A program made the position numbers and the translations under genes. A stretch of 43,208 nucleotides of DNA. Source: an uncultured Prevotellaceae bacterium (GTDB lineage: Bacteria > Bacteroidota > Bacteroidia > Bacteroidales > Bacteroidaceae). The notes below the pieces were generated by a model. It was given only the letters and a program-made list of their open reading frames with translations. It had not been told where the DNA came from and searched no databases. The stretch spans positions 1-43,208 of the forward strand of contig CADASP010000033.1 in assembly GCA_902790625.1 (NCBI GenBank), read 5' to 3'. Below are positions 16,898-24,675 of the stretch, one piece after another. Position 1 is the first letter of the stretch. Each line of letters begins with the position of its first letter.

Positions 16898-18127
16898 TCA
16901 TTGCATCACGCCGAAGAGGTTGTGCTGCTCGAAAAGCTCCTGCACGGCCTGTTCCACGGGTGTGCGCTTCACTATCTCGTCTTGCTGCCAGAAGCCGGCC
17001 TCGTAGCCCCGCATCTCTATGCTATAGTGCAGCTTGCTGCCGAATTCAAGGCTCTTCGTCCTGCCGCGCTTGGTGTTCGTGTTAGCCGATGCGTCGGTGC
17101 CGATATTGAACAGCAGCGAGCGCGTGGAGATGGTCTCGCCATTCGATTCGTGCGATTCGTCGATATACACCGATTGCACCTCGGTGAACCCGCGCTCTTC
17201 GGTCATGTCGACAACAAAGTTGAAACTGATTTTCGACAGGCTCTGTTTTATCCACCGCTTACCTTCCTCTGTTGTCATGGGTACCTCCGTCTTCATCAGG
17301 ATATTCAGCCCCTCTCCCTCAAAGCGCAGGATGTTGAGGGTCTCCTCATCGACGTAGAGCGTGCCCCCTATCATGGCATAGTGCTTCAGCTTGGCGGGCA
17401 GGGGCTCGAAGGTGATGGCGATGAGACGGTGGCCGTCGTCGTCGGTGGTCGACTTGTAGCTGATGTTGTAGTATTTTTGGTAATTCTTGATGAGCGGCAC
17501 CACGTCATCCTTCTTTTCAGGTACATTGTAGCTTGCCGCCATGGCAATCTGCGAGAAGGTGAAGAAGTTGCCGAAGTAGGTGTACTGATGGGTGCTGTCG
17601 CTGCGCAGTCCGGCATAGCGACCGTTCACCAGCTTCAGATTGTTGAGCCACACGGCACACCCCCCGCTGATGAACGCCTCGGCAAACTCGTAGCACTGTG
17701 CCCCGCAGAAAGCTGTCTGACGGTAGAAATACCGGCTCTGTTCGCGCCGGTGCTCACGCTGCATGCGCAACGTTGCCCTGCGCAGACGGTCGATGAGGGA
17801 ACCAATGGGGAGCACCACAACCTCGTCGAGCAGCATCTCGCGGGGCTGCAGCTTGACGACGGCGGGCATCTGCCTGGCCTCCACGGTGACAGGCTTGTGG
17901 CCTACGTGGGTGATGAGCACCGAATCAGTAGGGCGACAATTCAGGGCGAAGGTGCCCATGGCGTTCGCGATGGTTACCCGCTGGCTCCCCACGCTGACGG
18001 TGGCGAAGGGCAGCCGCTGGCCCGTGGCGGCATCTACCACCGTGGCCTCGCACAACGTGGCTCCGGTCTGTGCCGTGGCAACCAGCAACGGCAGCCACAT
18101 CATCAGCAGTATCAGCAGCCGTCTCAT
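16898..18127 (-). CDS. Secreted carboxypeptidase-regulatory-domain protein between proB and proA
   Basis: A 409-residue protein with a Sec signal peptide (MRRLLILLMMWLPLLVATAQ). Residues about 24-95 form a carboxypeptidase D regulatory-like beta fold of the kind found at the N-terminus of TonB-dependent receptors (VVDAATGQRLPFATV...GTFAL...VGHKPVTV), then EMLLDEVVV. The rest (res 100-409) is an uncharacterised domain rich in aromatic beta strands with an LYVDEETLNILRFEGEG segment, resembling the periplasmic or outer-membrane proteins often annotated only by the N-terminal domain. It is 7 bp behind proB and 25 bp before proA on the same strand, so it is almost certainly co-transcribed with proline synthesis genes, though nothing in its sequence suggests a role in proline metabolism. 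Confidence 0.85.
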   Translation of the reverse strand: MRRLLILLMMWLPLLVATAQTGATLCEATVVDAATGQRLPFATVSVGSQRVTIANAMGTFALNCRPTDSVLITHVGHKPVTVEARQMPAVVKLQPREMLLDEVVVLPIGSLIDRLRRATLRMQREHRREQSRYFYRQTAFCGAQCYEFAEAFISGGCAVWLNNLKLVNGRYAGLRSDSTHQYTYFGNFFTFSQIAMAASYNVPEKKDDVVPLIKNYQKYYNISYKSTTDDDGHRLIAITFEPLPAKLKHYAMIGGTLYVDEETLNILRFEGEGLNILMKTEVPMTTEEGKRWIKQSLSKISFNFVVDMTEERGFTEVQSVYIDESHESNGETISTRSLLFNIGTDASANTNTKRGRTKSLEFGSKLHYSIEMRGYEAGFWQQDEIVKRTPVEQAVQELFEQHNLFGVMQ

Positions 18128-18134
18128 TATCTAT

Positions 18135-18911
18135 TTAAGCATGACAAGGCACAAACACGGTGTGGGGCGTCGTTTCGGGCTGCTCCATGAGATGTACGAG
18201 GATGTCGTCGCGCTCGCCGTTGGCAATGATGACACGGATGCCCGCCTGCTGCACCTTCTGCGCCGTGGTGTATTTCGAGTGCATGCCGCCACGGCCAAAG
18301 GCACTCTTCTCCTCTTTAATATATTGCGAGAGGTCACGGCCCGGCTCTACTTGCGGAATGATGTGCGAAGTGGGTGCGTCGGGGTGGCCGTCGTAGATGC
18401 CGTCGATGTTGGAGAGGAGAATGAGCGTCGAGGCCCCCATCATCTGGGCGATGAGCCCGCTCAGCTCGTCATTGTCGGTGAACATCAGCTCGGTGACGCT
18501 CACGGTGTCGTTCTCGTTCACGATGGGCAGCACGCCGTTCTCGAGCATCACAGCCATACAGGCGCGCTGGTTGCGATACTGCTCGCCCGGCTCGAAGTTC
18601 TCCTTCATCGTGAGCACCTGTCCCACGTGGATGCCATATTCGCGAAAGAGGTCGTAGTAGAGGCCCACCAGCTTCACCTGGCCCACGGCACTGAAAAGCT
18701 GTCGCTGCTCCACGGAGTCGAGCGAGTGGTCGACGGTGAGCTCGCGTCTGCCACAGGCCACGGCACCGCTACTGACGAGTATCACCTCATAGCCATGACG
18801 GCGCAACCATGCCACCTGGTCGACAATGGCCGACACACGGGTGACGTCGAGCTTGCCGTCCTTGCGCGTCAAAACGTTGGAACCTACCTTGATAACAATC
18901 CTTTTATCCAT
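18135..18911 (-). CDS. proB: Glutamate 5-kinase, kinase domain only
   Basis: A 258-residue cytosolic kinase that phosphorylates glutamate with ATP, the first step of proline synthesis. The start is ATG 18911 (MDKRIVIKVGSN), not the in-frame Met at 18956, which lies upstream of the promoter. Amino-acid-kinase motifs are VIKVGSNVLT at the N-terminus, VSSGAVACGRRE (substrate loop), NENDTVS and the FGRGGMHSKYTTAQK segment near residue 215. The C-terminal PUA domain found in the roughly 365-residue enterobacterial ProB is absent; short ProBs exist in other bacteria. It is first in an operon with the secreted protein and proA. Confidence 0.95.
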   Translation of the reverse strand: MDKRIVIKVGSNVLTRKDGKLDVTRVSAIVDQVAWLRRHGYEVILVSSGAVACGRRELTVDHSLDSVEQRQLFSAVGQVKLVGLYYDLFREYGIHVGQVLTMKENFEPGEQYRNQRACMAVMLENGVLPIVNENDTVSVTELMFTDNDELSGLIAQMMGASTLILLSNIDGIYDGHPDAPTSHIIPQVEPGRDLSQYIKEEKSAFGRGGMHSKYTTAQKVQQAGIRVIIANGERDDILVHLMEQPETTPHTVFVPCHA

Positions 18912-18933
18912 AGCAGAATGGCATAAATCGCCA

Positions 18934-18964
18934 CAAAGGTACAAAGAAACGGGCAAAAGGCAAA
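18934..18964 (-). promoter_or_regulatory. proB operon promoter
   Basis: Minus-strand TTTG (18964-18961), a 19-nt spacer and TACCTTTG (18941-18934) lie 23 bp upstream of the proB ATG. Confidence 0.75.
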
Positions 18965-19026
18965 GGAAAAACCCGATTTTCTTTCAAACTGCCGAAAAAA
19001 GAGGCTTTTTTATAGCAGAACACTTC

Positions 19027-19125
19027 CTATGGGATGGCCGTCAGTTCAATCTCGCAGCGGTGCTCCTTGGTCTTCCTATCGTTGCCAATTCCGACAAGGA
19101 AGATGTAGCTTATGACTGATGTCAT
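19027..19125 (-). pseudogene. Possible 3' remnant of a lost gene (32 codons)
   Basis: The minus strand reads MTSVISYIFLVGIG, then a basic stretch and EIELTAIP before a stop at 19027. The end looks like the C-terminal strand of a larger globular protein, with no plausible 5' part: upstream sequence soon runs into the 3' end of the hydrolase gene. I cannot name the family. It could also be a genuine small protein with a short hydrophobic segment. The rest of 18965-19179 shows nothing else. Confidence 0.25.
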
Positions 19126-19179
19126 CGGCCTTGAACAGGCCAAGGCCGATGAAAAGCCAGCACCCTTCGTTGCAGAATT

Positions 19180-20193
19180 TTATTGCCCGCCTAAGCGCTC
19201 GAAATACCCGATGATGTCATCCCACGTCTTAAAGGTGTCGCTGCCCAGCTCGATGGGTGTGGCCATGGGGTCGGGGTCGTGGTCAGGCCAGCGCGCTCCG
19301 CATGGCCCCTGCACCAGATAGTCGCCATAGAGCAGGTGGCGCTGGTTGCTGATGATGGTATGGCCCCAGGCGGGCACGCCGATGTGCTCCTGTAGCTGCT
19401 CTTTTAGGTGACAGATGTTTTCTGCCGTCATGTCGAACGATACGAAGAGCACCTGATAGTGCTCGATGAGCATCCGCACGGCTTTCTGCATCGATGGCCG
19501 TGGCTGGCCGTCGCGCTGCCACAGGGTCTCGGTGCCGATGTAGACGATGGGACGCTCGCGGTGCTCCTGGCGGTCGTCGATCCAGCGGATGACGGGCACC
19601 ACGGAGTGCATGAACGAGTGGTCGTTCATGCGATGCTCGCCATGGAAGTGTATGCCTTGCTGGTAAGGGAAGATGTCGAAGGTGTGCACCAATTCGTCGC
19701 GGTCGCCAAAGAGGCCGAACACGCGGTGCTGCTCGTCGGGGTCGCTGGCGTGGGCGAAGTTCAGCTCGGTGGCGGCACGGTATTCTTTCACCATGGCCTT
19801 GTCTACATAGAACTCCTGCACACCGTCCTGTCGGGGGTTCTGAAATTGCTGCTTGCCCGTCATTCCGTGCTCTGCCATGGTGTCGGCAATCTTGAAGGCG
19901 GGATTGATGCAGATGCGGTCGAAACCGTAGAGCTGCTCAGTGTACATGCCGCCCATCGACGTGCCCAGAATCAGGTCGGGACGTTCGTCGCGGCACAGGC
20001 GGTGCAGCAGCTCCAGCGCCTCCTGGGGGTGAACGGGCAGGTCGGGGGCCACCACGGTGGCATTGGGGAACACGGTGCGCAGACGCGTCACCGTGCCCGA
20101 CTGGCCACTGCTGGCAAAGCCGTGCACATACATTATCTTCTTTCCTTTCAGCAGTTCGGGAAACTGCTTCACGTAGGGGTTTTCCATTTCCAT
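19180..20193 (-). CDS. YqiA-like alpha/beta hydrolase with extra C-terminal domain
   Basis: A 337-residue cytosolic protein. Residues about 15-215 are a YqiA/YcfP-type alpha/beta hydrolase: IMYVHGFASSG at the first strand, nucleophile Ser in GTSMGG (res 100-105), acid in FGDRDELV, and His in HRMNDHSF. YqiA alone is about 190 residues; here a second domain of about 125 residues follows (from ERPIVYIGTE, with VLFVSFD and SNQRHLLYGDYLVQG), which I recognise only as a HAD-like or unknown conserved segment. The substrate is unknown; YqiA has esterase activity on short acyl esters. A duplicate-free start is MEMENPY at 20193; Met3 is an alternative. A 21-bp repeat array lies directly upstream, with no TAnnTTTG box seen near the start. 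Confidence 0.75.
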   Translation of the reverse strand: MEMENPYVKQFPELLKGKKIMYVHGFASSGQSGTVTRLRTVFPNATVVAPDLPVHPQEALELLHRLCRDERPDLILGTSMGGMYTEQLYGFDRICINPAFKIADTMAEHGMTGKQQFQNPRQDGVQEFYVDKAMVKEYRAATELNFAHASDPDEQHRVFGLFGDRDELVHTFDIFPYQQGIHFHGEHRMNDHSFMHSVVPVIRWIDDRQEHRERPIVYIGTETLWQRDGQPRPSMQKAVRMLIEHYQVLFVSFDMTAENICHLKEQLQEHIGVPAWGHTIISNQRHLLYGDYLVQGPCGARWPDHDPDPMATPIELGSDTFKTWDDIIGYFERLGGQ

Positions 20194-20204
20194 GTCAGTA
20201 TTTT

Positions 20205-20309
20205 TTATAGGTAGGCATCGACTTTGAAAATTTGGAGCGCGACTTTTTGAAATTTGGCGTTGACTTTTTCCAAAATGGCGTTGACTTTTTTCAAAAAGTC
20301 GCGCTCCAT
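20205..20309 (-). repeat. 21-bp-period array, also an open frame of 34 codons
   Basis: Four GACTTT(TT) cores start at 20220, 20241, 20262 and 20283, exactly 21 bp apart; two carry the full GGCGTTGACTTTTT seen at 336-349. A perfect 17-bp inverted repeat (GGAGCGCGACTTTTTGA at 20234-20250 and its complement at 20291-20307) encloses two units. On the minus strand an ATG at 20309 opens a 34-codon frame of heptads (KVNAILE, KVNAKFQ, KVALQIF, KVDAYL). A purine-rich GTGAAAAA precedes the ATG. I treat it as a repeat element; a small amphipathic peptide is possible. Confidence 0.75.
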
Positions 20310-20338
20310 TTTTTCACGTCCATTGCTAAGGATGAAAA

Positions 20339-21682
20339 TCAGTGCGTTAGCATGCTCAACAAATAGGCCACGATGGTGCTGGTGACGACGCAAATCAGGC
20401 CAGGCATCATGAACGAGTGGTTGAGCAGGTACTTGCCTATGACGGTGGTGCCCGAGCGGTCGAAGTTCACCGTGGCAATGTCGCTGGGGTAGTTGGGGAT
20501 GAAGAAGTAGCCATAGACGCTTGGCAGCACGCCCAGCAACACCCATCCCTCGATGCCCAGCTGATAGGCCAAGGGCAGCATGGCCACCACCACGGCACCC
20601 TGCGAGTTGATGAGCACCGACACGAGGAAGAAGGCGATGGCGATGGTCCACGGATAGGCCGATACCAGGCCGGTGAGCATCTGCTCCATCTCGGTCATGT
20701 AGTTGCCAAAATAGGTGTCGGCCATCCAGGCGATGCCGTAGATGGCCACCACGGCCACCATACCGCTCTGCCACACGGCACCGGCCACGGCTTTCTTGGG
20801 CTGCGCCTTGCAGCAGATAATCATCAGGGCGGCGGCCGAAATCATCACTATCTGGATGACCAGGTTCATGGCCATTGGCTTGCCATCGAATTCGGGCAGC
20901 AGGTTGCCGCCAAAAATCTGCACCAGCGAGAACATCACGATGATGCCCAGCGCAAGCAAGAACACATAGACGGCACGACGAGCCTCGGGCGAGATAACCT
21001 TGTCGAGCGTGGTGGCGTTGCTGCCATAGATGAACTTGCGCTGCTCAGGGTCTTGCAGCTTGGCTTGGAACTGCGGGTCCTTGTCGAGATCTAGACCGCG
21101 ACGATAGCTGGCAGCGGCGGCGGCCATGAGTCCGCAGATGCAGGCGGGGATGGTGATCATGATGATTTGAAGGTTGTTTACCTCGAAGCCATTCTTCGAT
21201 GAAATGGCCGCAAATGCCACCACAGCGGCGGCGATGGGCGAGCAGGTGATACCCACCTGCGAAGCGATTGAGGCCACGGCGCAGGGGCGCTCGGGGCGGA
21301 TGCCTTTCTTCAGCGCAATGTCGCAGATGATGGGCATCAGCGTGTAGACCACGTGTCCCGTTCCCACCAGCACGGTGAGGAAGAAGGTGGTCAGCGGTGC
21401 CAGGAAGGTGATGCGGTCGGGGTGTTTTCGCAGCATGCGCTCGGCTATCTGTATCATCCAGTCCATGCCCCCCGAGGCTTGCAGCATGCCAGCGCAGGTG
21501 ACGGCGGCGATGATGATATAGATGACGTCGGTGGGAGGTGTGCCGGGCTTCAGTCCGAAACCAAACACCAAAATGGCCAGGCCAATGCCTGAGATGGCGC
21601 CAAGCGCCAGGCTGCCAAAGCGCGAACCCACCCAAAGGGCCAGCAGCACGATGAGCAGTTGAATGATCATGGTAAATGTCAT
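20339..21682 (-). CDS. dcuB: Anaerobic C4-dicarboxylate transporter, Dcu family
   Basis: A 447-residue inner-membrane protein with about ten to twelve hydrophobic segments. Dcu signatures are GGMDWMIQIAERMLRKHP, the GTGHVVYTLMPIICD motif and IRPERPCAVASIASQVGI; the C-terminal half has VGTTVIGKYLLNHSF-like sequence. DcuA/DcuB proteins exchange external fumarate, malate or aspartate for internal succinate during anaerobic growth, which suits a succinate-producing Prevotella. I cannot separate DcuA from DcuB by eye; DcuB is my preference. The start may be Met5 (21670). A TACCTTTG box lies about 40 bp upstream. Confidence 0.92.
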   Translation of the reverse strand: MTFTMIIQLLIVLLALWVGSRFGSLALGAISGIGLAILVFGFGLKPGTPPTDVIYIIIAAVTCAGMLQASGGMDWMIQIAERMLRKHPDRITFLAPLTTFFLTVLVGTGHVVYTLMPIICDIALKKGIRPERPCAVASIASQVGITCSPIAAAVVAFAAISSKNGFEVNNLQIIMITIPACICGLMAAAAASYRRGLDLDKDPQFQAKLQDPEQRKFIYGSNATTLDKVISPEARRAVYVFLLALGIIVMFSLVQIFGGNLLPEFDGKPMAMNLVIQIVMISAAALMIICCKAQPKKAVAGAVWQSGMVAVVAIYGIAWMADTYFGNYMTEMEQMLTGLVSAYPWTIAIAFFLVSVLINSQGAVVVAMLPLAYQLGIEGWVLLGVLPSVYGYFFIPNYPSDIATVNFDRSGTTVIGKYLLNHSFMMPGLICVVTSTIVAYLLSMLTH

Positions 21683-21722
21683 AAGCAGGTCAATTAAATG
21701 TTGTTAGGATAATAATATGTTG

Positions 21723-21730
21723 CAAAGGTA
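21723..21730 (-). promoter_or_regulatory. Promoter -7 box of the Dcu transporter gene
   Basis: Minus-strand TACCTTTG is 40 bp upstream of the ATG. A clear -33 element is not seen. Confidence 0.6.
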
Positions 21731-21774
21731 AGAAAAAAAACCAAGTAACTGCACTTTTATTGGAACTTTTTTTT

Positions 21775-21782
21775 TAATTTTG
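21775..21782 (+). promoter_or_regulatory. Promoter -7 box of the PfkB kinase gene
   Basis: TAATTTTG fits TAnnTTTG and precedes the ATG at 21819 by 36 bp. It makes the in-frame ATG at 21780, which lies inside the box, implausible. Confidence 0.6.
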
Positions 21783-21818
21783 CAGCAAAATATCATTTCA
21801 ACAACGATTTTCAAGCAC

Positions 21819-22751
21819 ATGCGAAAGGTTATAGGCATCGGGGAGACCGTCCTCGACATCATCTTCAAAAACGACCAGCCAGTGGGTGCCGTGCCCGGAG
21901 GGTCGGTGTTCAACAGCCTCATCTCACTGGGGCGATGCGGCATCAAAGCGGCTTTCATCAGCGAGACGGGCAACGACCGCGTGGGGCGAAGGATACTCGA
22001 CTTCCTCAGCCAGAATGGCGTCGACAATTCGTGCGTCTACGTCTACCCCGACTCCAAGTCGCCACTGTCGCTGGCATTCCTCAACGAGAAGAACGACGCG
22101 GAATACATCTTTTATAAAGACCATCCCAACGACCGGCTCGACTTCAGCTACCCCGACGTGCAGCCCGACGACATCGTGCTCTTCGGCAGCTACTATGCCG
22201 TCAACCCCGTCATCCGCCCGCAGGTGGTGGGATTTCTCGACTACGCCCGACAGCATGGGGCCATCCTCTACTACGACGTGAACTTCCGCGCATCGCACAA
22301 GAACGAGGTGATGAAGCTGACGCCCAACATTTTGGAGAACCTGGAGATGGCCGACATCGTGCGTGGCTCGGTCGAGGACTTCGAGGTGATGTTCCGCAAA
22401 AGCGACCCCGACGTCATCTACCGCACGCAGATAGCCTTCTACACACGGCGCTTCATTTGCACGCAAGGGGCTGCACCCGTGGAACTGCGTGCCGAAAACG
22501 GACTGAAAAGGCAGTATCCCGTGATGAAGACCGACAACATTGTGAGCACCATCGGAGCCGGCGACAACTTCAACGCGGGCATCGCCTACGGACTGCTGCG
22601 CTACGACATCAGGCGCGCCGACATTGAGCGGGGACTCACCGAGCAGCAATGGGACAACGTCATCAACTGCGCCCTCCAGTTCTCGGCCGAAGCATGCAAG
22701 AGCCTCGACAACTATGTGGGCAAGGAGTTCAGCAAATCAATGGCATTCTGA
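21819..22751 (+). CDS. PfkB-family sugar kinase (fructokinase/ribokinase-like)
   Basis: A 310-residue cytosolic kinase. The start MRKVIGIGETVLDII is chosen because it begins the family's first strand and lies downstream of the TAATTTTG promoter. It shows the N-terminal GGSVFNSLISLGR signature and the C-terminal active-site motif STIGAGDNFNAG (catalytic Asp in GAGD). A sugar such as fructose or a related hexose is the probable substrate; adenosine-kinase-like activity cannot be excluded. Twenty-two base pairs separate it from the flavoprotein gene downstream, so the two may be co-transcribed, with no obvious metabolic link. Confidence 0.88.
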   Translation: MRKVIGIGETVLDIIFKNDQPVGAVPGGSVFNSLISLGRCGIKAAFISETGNDRVGRRILDFLSQNGVDNSCVYVYPDSKSPLSLAFLNEKNDAEYIFYKDHPNDRLDFSYPDVQPDDIVLFGSYYAVNPVIRPQVVGFLDYARQHGAILYYDVNFRASHKNEVMKLTPNILENLEMADIVRGSVEDFEVMFRKSDPDVIYRTQIAFYTRRFICTQGAAPVELRAENGLKRQYPVMKTDNIVSTIGAGDNFNAGIAYGLLRYDIRRADIERGLTEQQWDNVINCALQFSAEACKSLDNYVGKEFSKSMAF

Positions 22752-22773
22752 CTAACAAATGCAAATAAAAACT

Positions 22774-23994
22774 ATGAAAAAAATCACAGAGAACATCTTC
22801 TACGTGGGCGTGAACGACCGCCACAAAAGCCTCTTCGAGGGACTGTGGCCACTGCCCTGCGGCGTGAGCTACAATGCCTACATCGTGATGGGCCAGGAGA
22901 AGACCTGCCTCATCGACACCGTCGAGGCCGACTTCTTCATCCCCTTCCTTGAAAACATCCGCGAGGTGCTGGCAGGGCGCACGCTCGACTACATCGTGGT
23001 GAACCACATGGAGCCCGACCACAGCGGCTCGCTGGCACTGCTGCGCCAGTACTACCCCCAAGTAGAAATAGTGGGAAACAAGAAGACCTTCGACATGATG
23101 CGTGGCTTCTACAAGATTGAAGAAGGTCTGAAAGAGGTGAAAAACGGCGATTCCATCGACCTCGGCACCCTCAAGCTGAGCTTCGTCCTCACCCCCATGG
23201 TGCACTGGCCCGAAACGATGATGACCCTCTGCGTCCCGTCGGTTGTGGCATCGCCTCAACAAACCGAACCCACCATCCTCTTCAGCGGCGATGCCTTCGG
23301 CTGTTTTGGCGCACTGAATGGTGCTGTAGTCGACGAGCAGATGAACTGCGACGGGTTCTGGGCTGAGATGGAGCGCTACTACTCGAACATCGTGGGCAAA
23401 TATGGCACACCCGTGCAGATGGCGCTGAAGAAACTGAGCGGCGTGCACGTCGACTATATCTGCTCCACCCACGGCCCCGTGTGGCACGAGCAGGTGCAGC
23501 GCGTCATCGCCCTCTACGACCGTCTGAGCCGCTATGAAGCCGAGCCAGGACTGGTCATCTGCTACGGCACGATGTATGGCAACACCGAGCGAGCAGCCGA
23601 AGTCATCGCCACCGCTGCCGCCGAGGCTGGCGTGAAGAACATCGTGATGCACAACGTGTCGAAGACCCACCACAGCTACATCATCCGCGACGTGTTCCGC
23701 TACCGTGGACTCATCGTCGGAGCTCCCACCTACAACACGGGCCTCTATCACGAGATGAACGTGCTGCTCGACGAGTTGTCGCAGAAAGACATCAAAGGGC
23801 GCCTCTTCGGATGGTTCGGCTCCTACGGCTGGGCATCGAAGGCTGTGGCCGAAATAGCCCGATGGAATGGGGAAAAATTGCACTATGAGCAGGTGGGCGA
23901 GCCTGTGGAGATACGCCAAAGCCTGACCCCCGAGACAACAGCCCAGTGCCAAGCTTTGGGTCGCGCTATGGCCAAGGAGTTAGGAGCCTTTTGA
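22774..23994 (+). CDS. fprA: A-type flavoprotein, FprA family diiron NO/O2 reductase
   Basis: A 406-residue cytosolic protein. Residues 1-250 are a metallo-beta-lactamase-like diiron domain: HMEPDHSG supplies the H-x-E-x-D-H ligands, followed by VHWPETM, SGDAFG and STHGPVW. Residues about 255-400 are a flavodoxin domain with the FMN loop YGTMYGNTE. Such proteins reduce O2 to water or NO to N2O with electrons from rubredoxin or a ferredoxin and protect strict anaerobes. The start MKKITENIFYVGV is preferred over Met at 22759 by family likeness. The 3' end is odd: the last 16 bp with the stop codon, GTTAGGAGCCTTTTGA, are repeated at once after the stop, leading into a heptamer array. Confidence 0.94.
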   Translation: MKKITENIFYVGVNDRHKSLFEGLWPLPCGVSYNAYIVMGQEKTCLIDTVEADFFIPFLENIREVLAGRTLDYIVVNHMEPDHSGSLALLRQYYPQVEIVGNKKTFDMMRGFYKIEEGLKEVKNGDSIDLGTLKLSFVLTPMVHWPETMMTLCVPSVVASPQQTEPTILFSGDAFGCFGALNGAVVDEQMNCDGFWAEMERYYSNIVGKYGTPVQMALKKLSGVHVDYICSTHGPVWHEQVQRVIALYDRLSRYEAEPGLVICYGTMYGNTERAAEVIATAAAEAGVKNIVMHNVSKTHHSYIIRDVFRYRGLIVGAPTYNTGLYHEMNVLLDELSQKDIKGRLFGWFGSYGWASKAVAEIARWNGEKLHYEQVGEPVEIRQSLTPETTAQCQALGRAMAKELGAF

Positions 23995-24100
23995 GTTAGG
24001 AGCCTTTTGAGTTAGGAGTTAGGAATTAGGAGTTAGGAGTTGAGCTACTTTCGTCATATACACATGTAAAGGTCATCAACTCCTAACTCCTAACTTCTAA
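23979..24100. repeat. Heptamer minisatellite and hairpin overlapping the fprA stop codon
   Basis: A 16-bp direct repeat (23979-23994 and 23995-24010) is followed by tandem 7-bp units GTTAGGA at 24011, 24018, 24025 (ATTAGGA), 24032 and a partial unit at 24039. The segment 24019-24043 pairs with 24076-24100 over 23 of 25 bp. The array can therefore form a large hairpin directly behind the gene and may act as its terminator or mRNA 3' stabiliser. Confidence 0.8.
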
Positions 24101-24302
24101 TGTGATTATTCGCATTCTTCCGTAAGTGACCTTGAAAGGTGACCATTGCACAATAGCCGAGGGCACGCAGTGACCCAAGAATGGCAGGATTTACATCGCC
24201 CTGATGATTGCGATTGAGCGAGGGCACAACGTTTAAGAATTTCATTATCCCTATGCTGTATTATTCGTTCCCAGTGTTATCTACCGTAGAGCGGTCTTTT
24301 TA

Positions 24303-24354
24303 AAAACCAAATAAAACCAAATAAAACCACCAAAAACATGTTTTATTTGGTTTT
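24303..24354. repeat. AT-rich 15-bp inverted repeat with 10-bp direct repeats
   Basis: AAAACCAAATAAAAC occurs twice, offset by 10 bp (24303 and 24313), and its complement GTTTTATTTGGTTTT is at 24340-24354. It abuts dispersed repeat B. The surrounding 24101-24302 contains no gene I can support. Confidence 0.7.
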
Positions 24355-24355
24355 A

Positions 24356-24407
24356 GAAGATTTGATTATCAATCAAATCGTGTTTTTTGAAAGACGCGAA
24401 GCGTAAT
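24356..24407 (-). repeat. Dispersed repeat B, copy 2
   Basis: This is the reverse-complement copy of 573-624, including the GATTTGATT-GAT-AATCAAATC hairpin. Confidence 0.75.
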
Positions 24408-24444
24408 CTATATCTATGGGGTGCATTCAGGAGAGGCGGCGCAC

Positions 24445-24553
24445 GACAAACAGGGAGCGGGAGGCACCGCAGAGGGAAAAGGGGCATGCTTTTCAGGTTG
24501 GCAGCGGGCGGGGACATGATTGGCAGCGGCCGCTGCCAATGATGGCTGCCAAC
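24445..24553 (+). repeat. Dispersed repeat C, copy 1 (GGCAGCGGCCGCTGCC palindrome)
   Basis: More than 100 bp are about 95% identical to 36881-36983. The central palindrome GGCAGCGGCCGCTGCC contains a NotI site. No protein resembling a transposase is encoded. The following 24554-24675 contains no gene I can support. Confidence 0.8.
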
Positions 24554-24675
24554 CGAAATTTGCATGTAATGATGAATATAGAAAAAGGTTATCCGCAATC
24601 ACCCGACGCCTCGTAGGGGCAAGGAGCGACCAGAAATCGAGCGCAGACTGTCTATCGGGTATATGCTGATAATCA

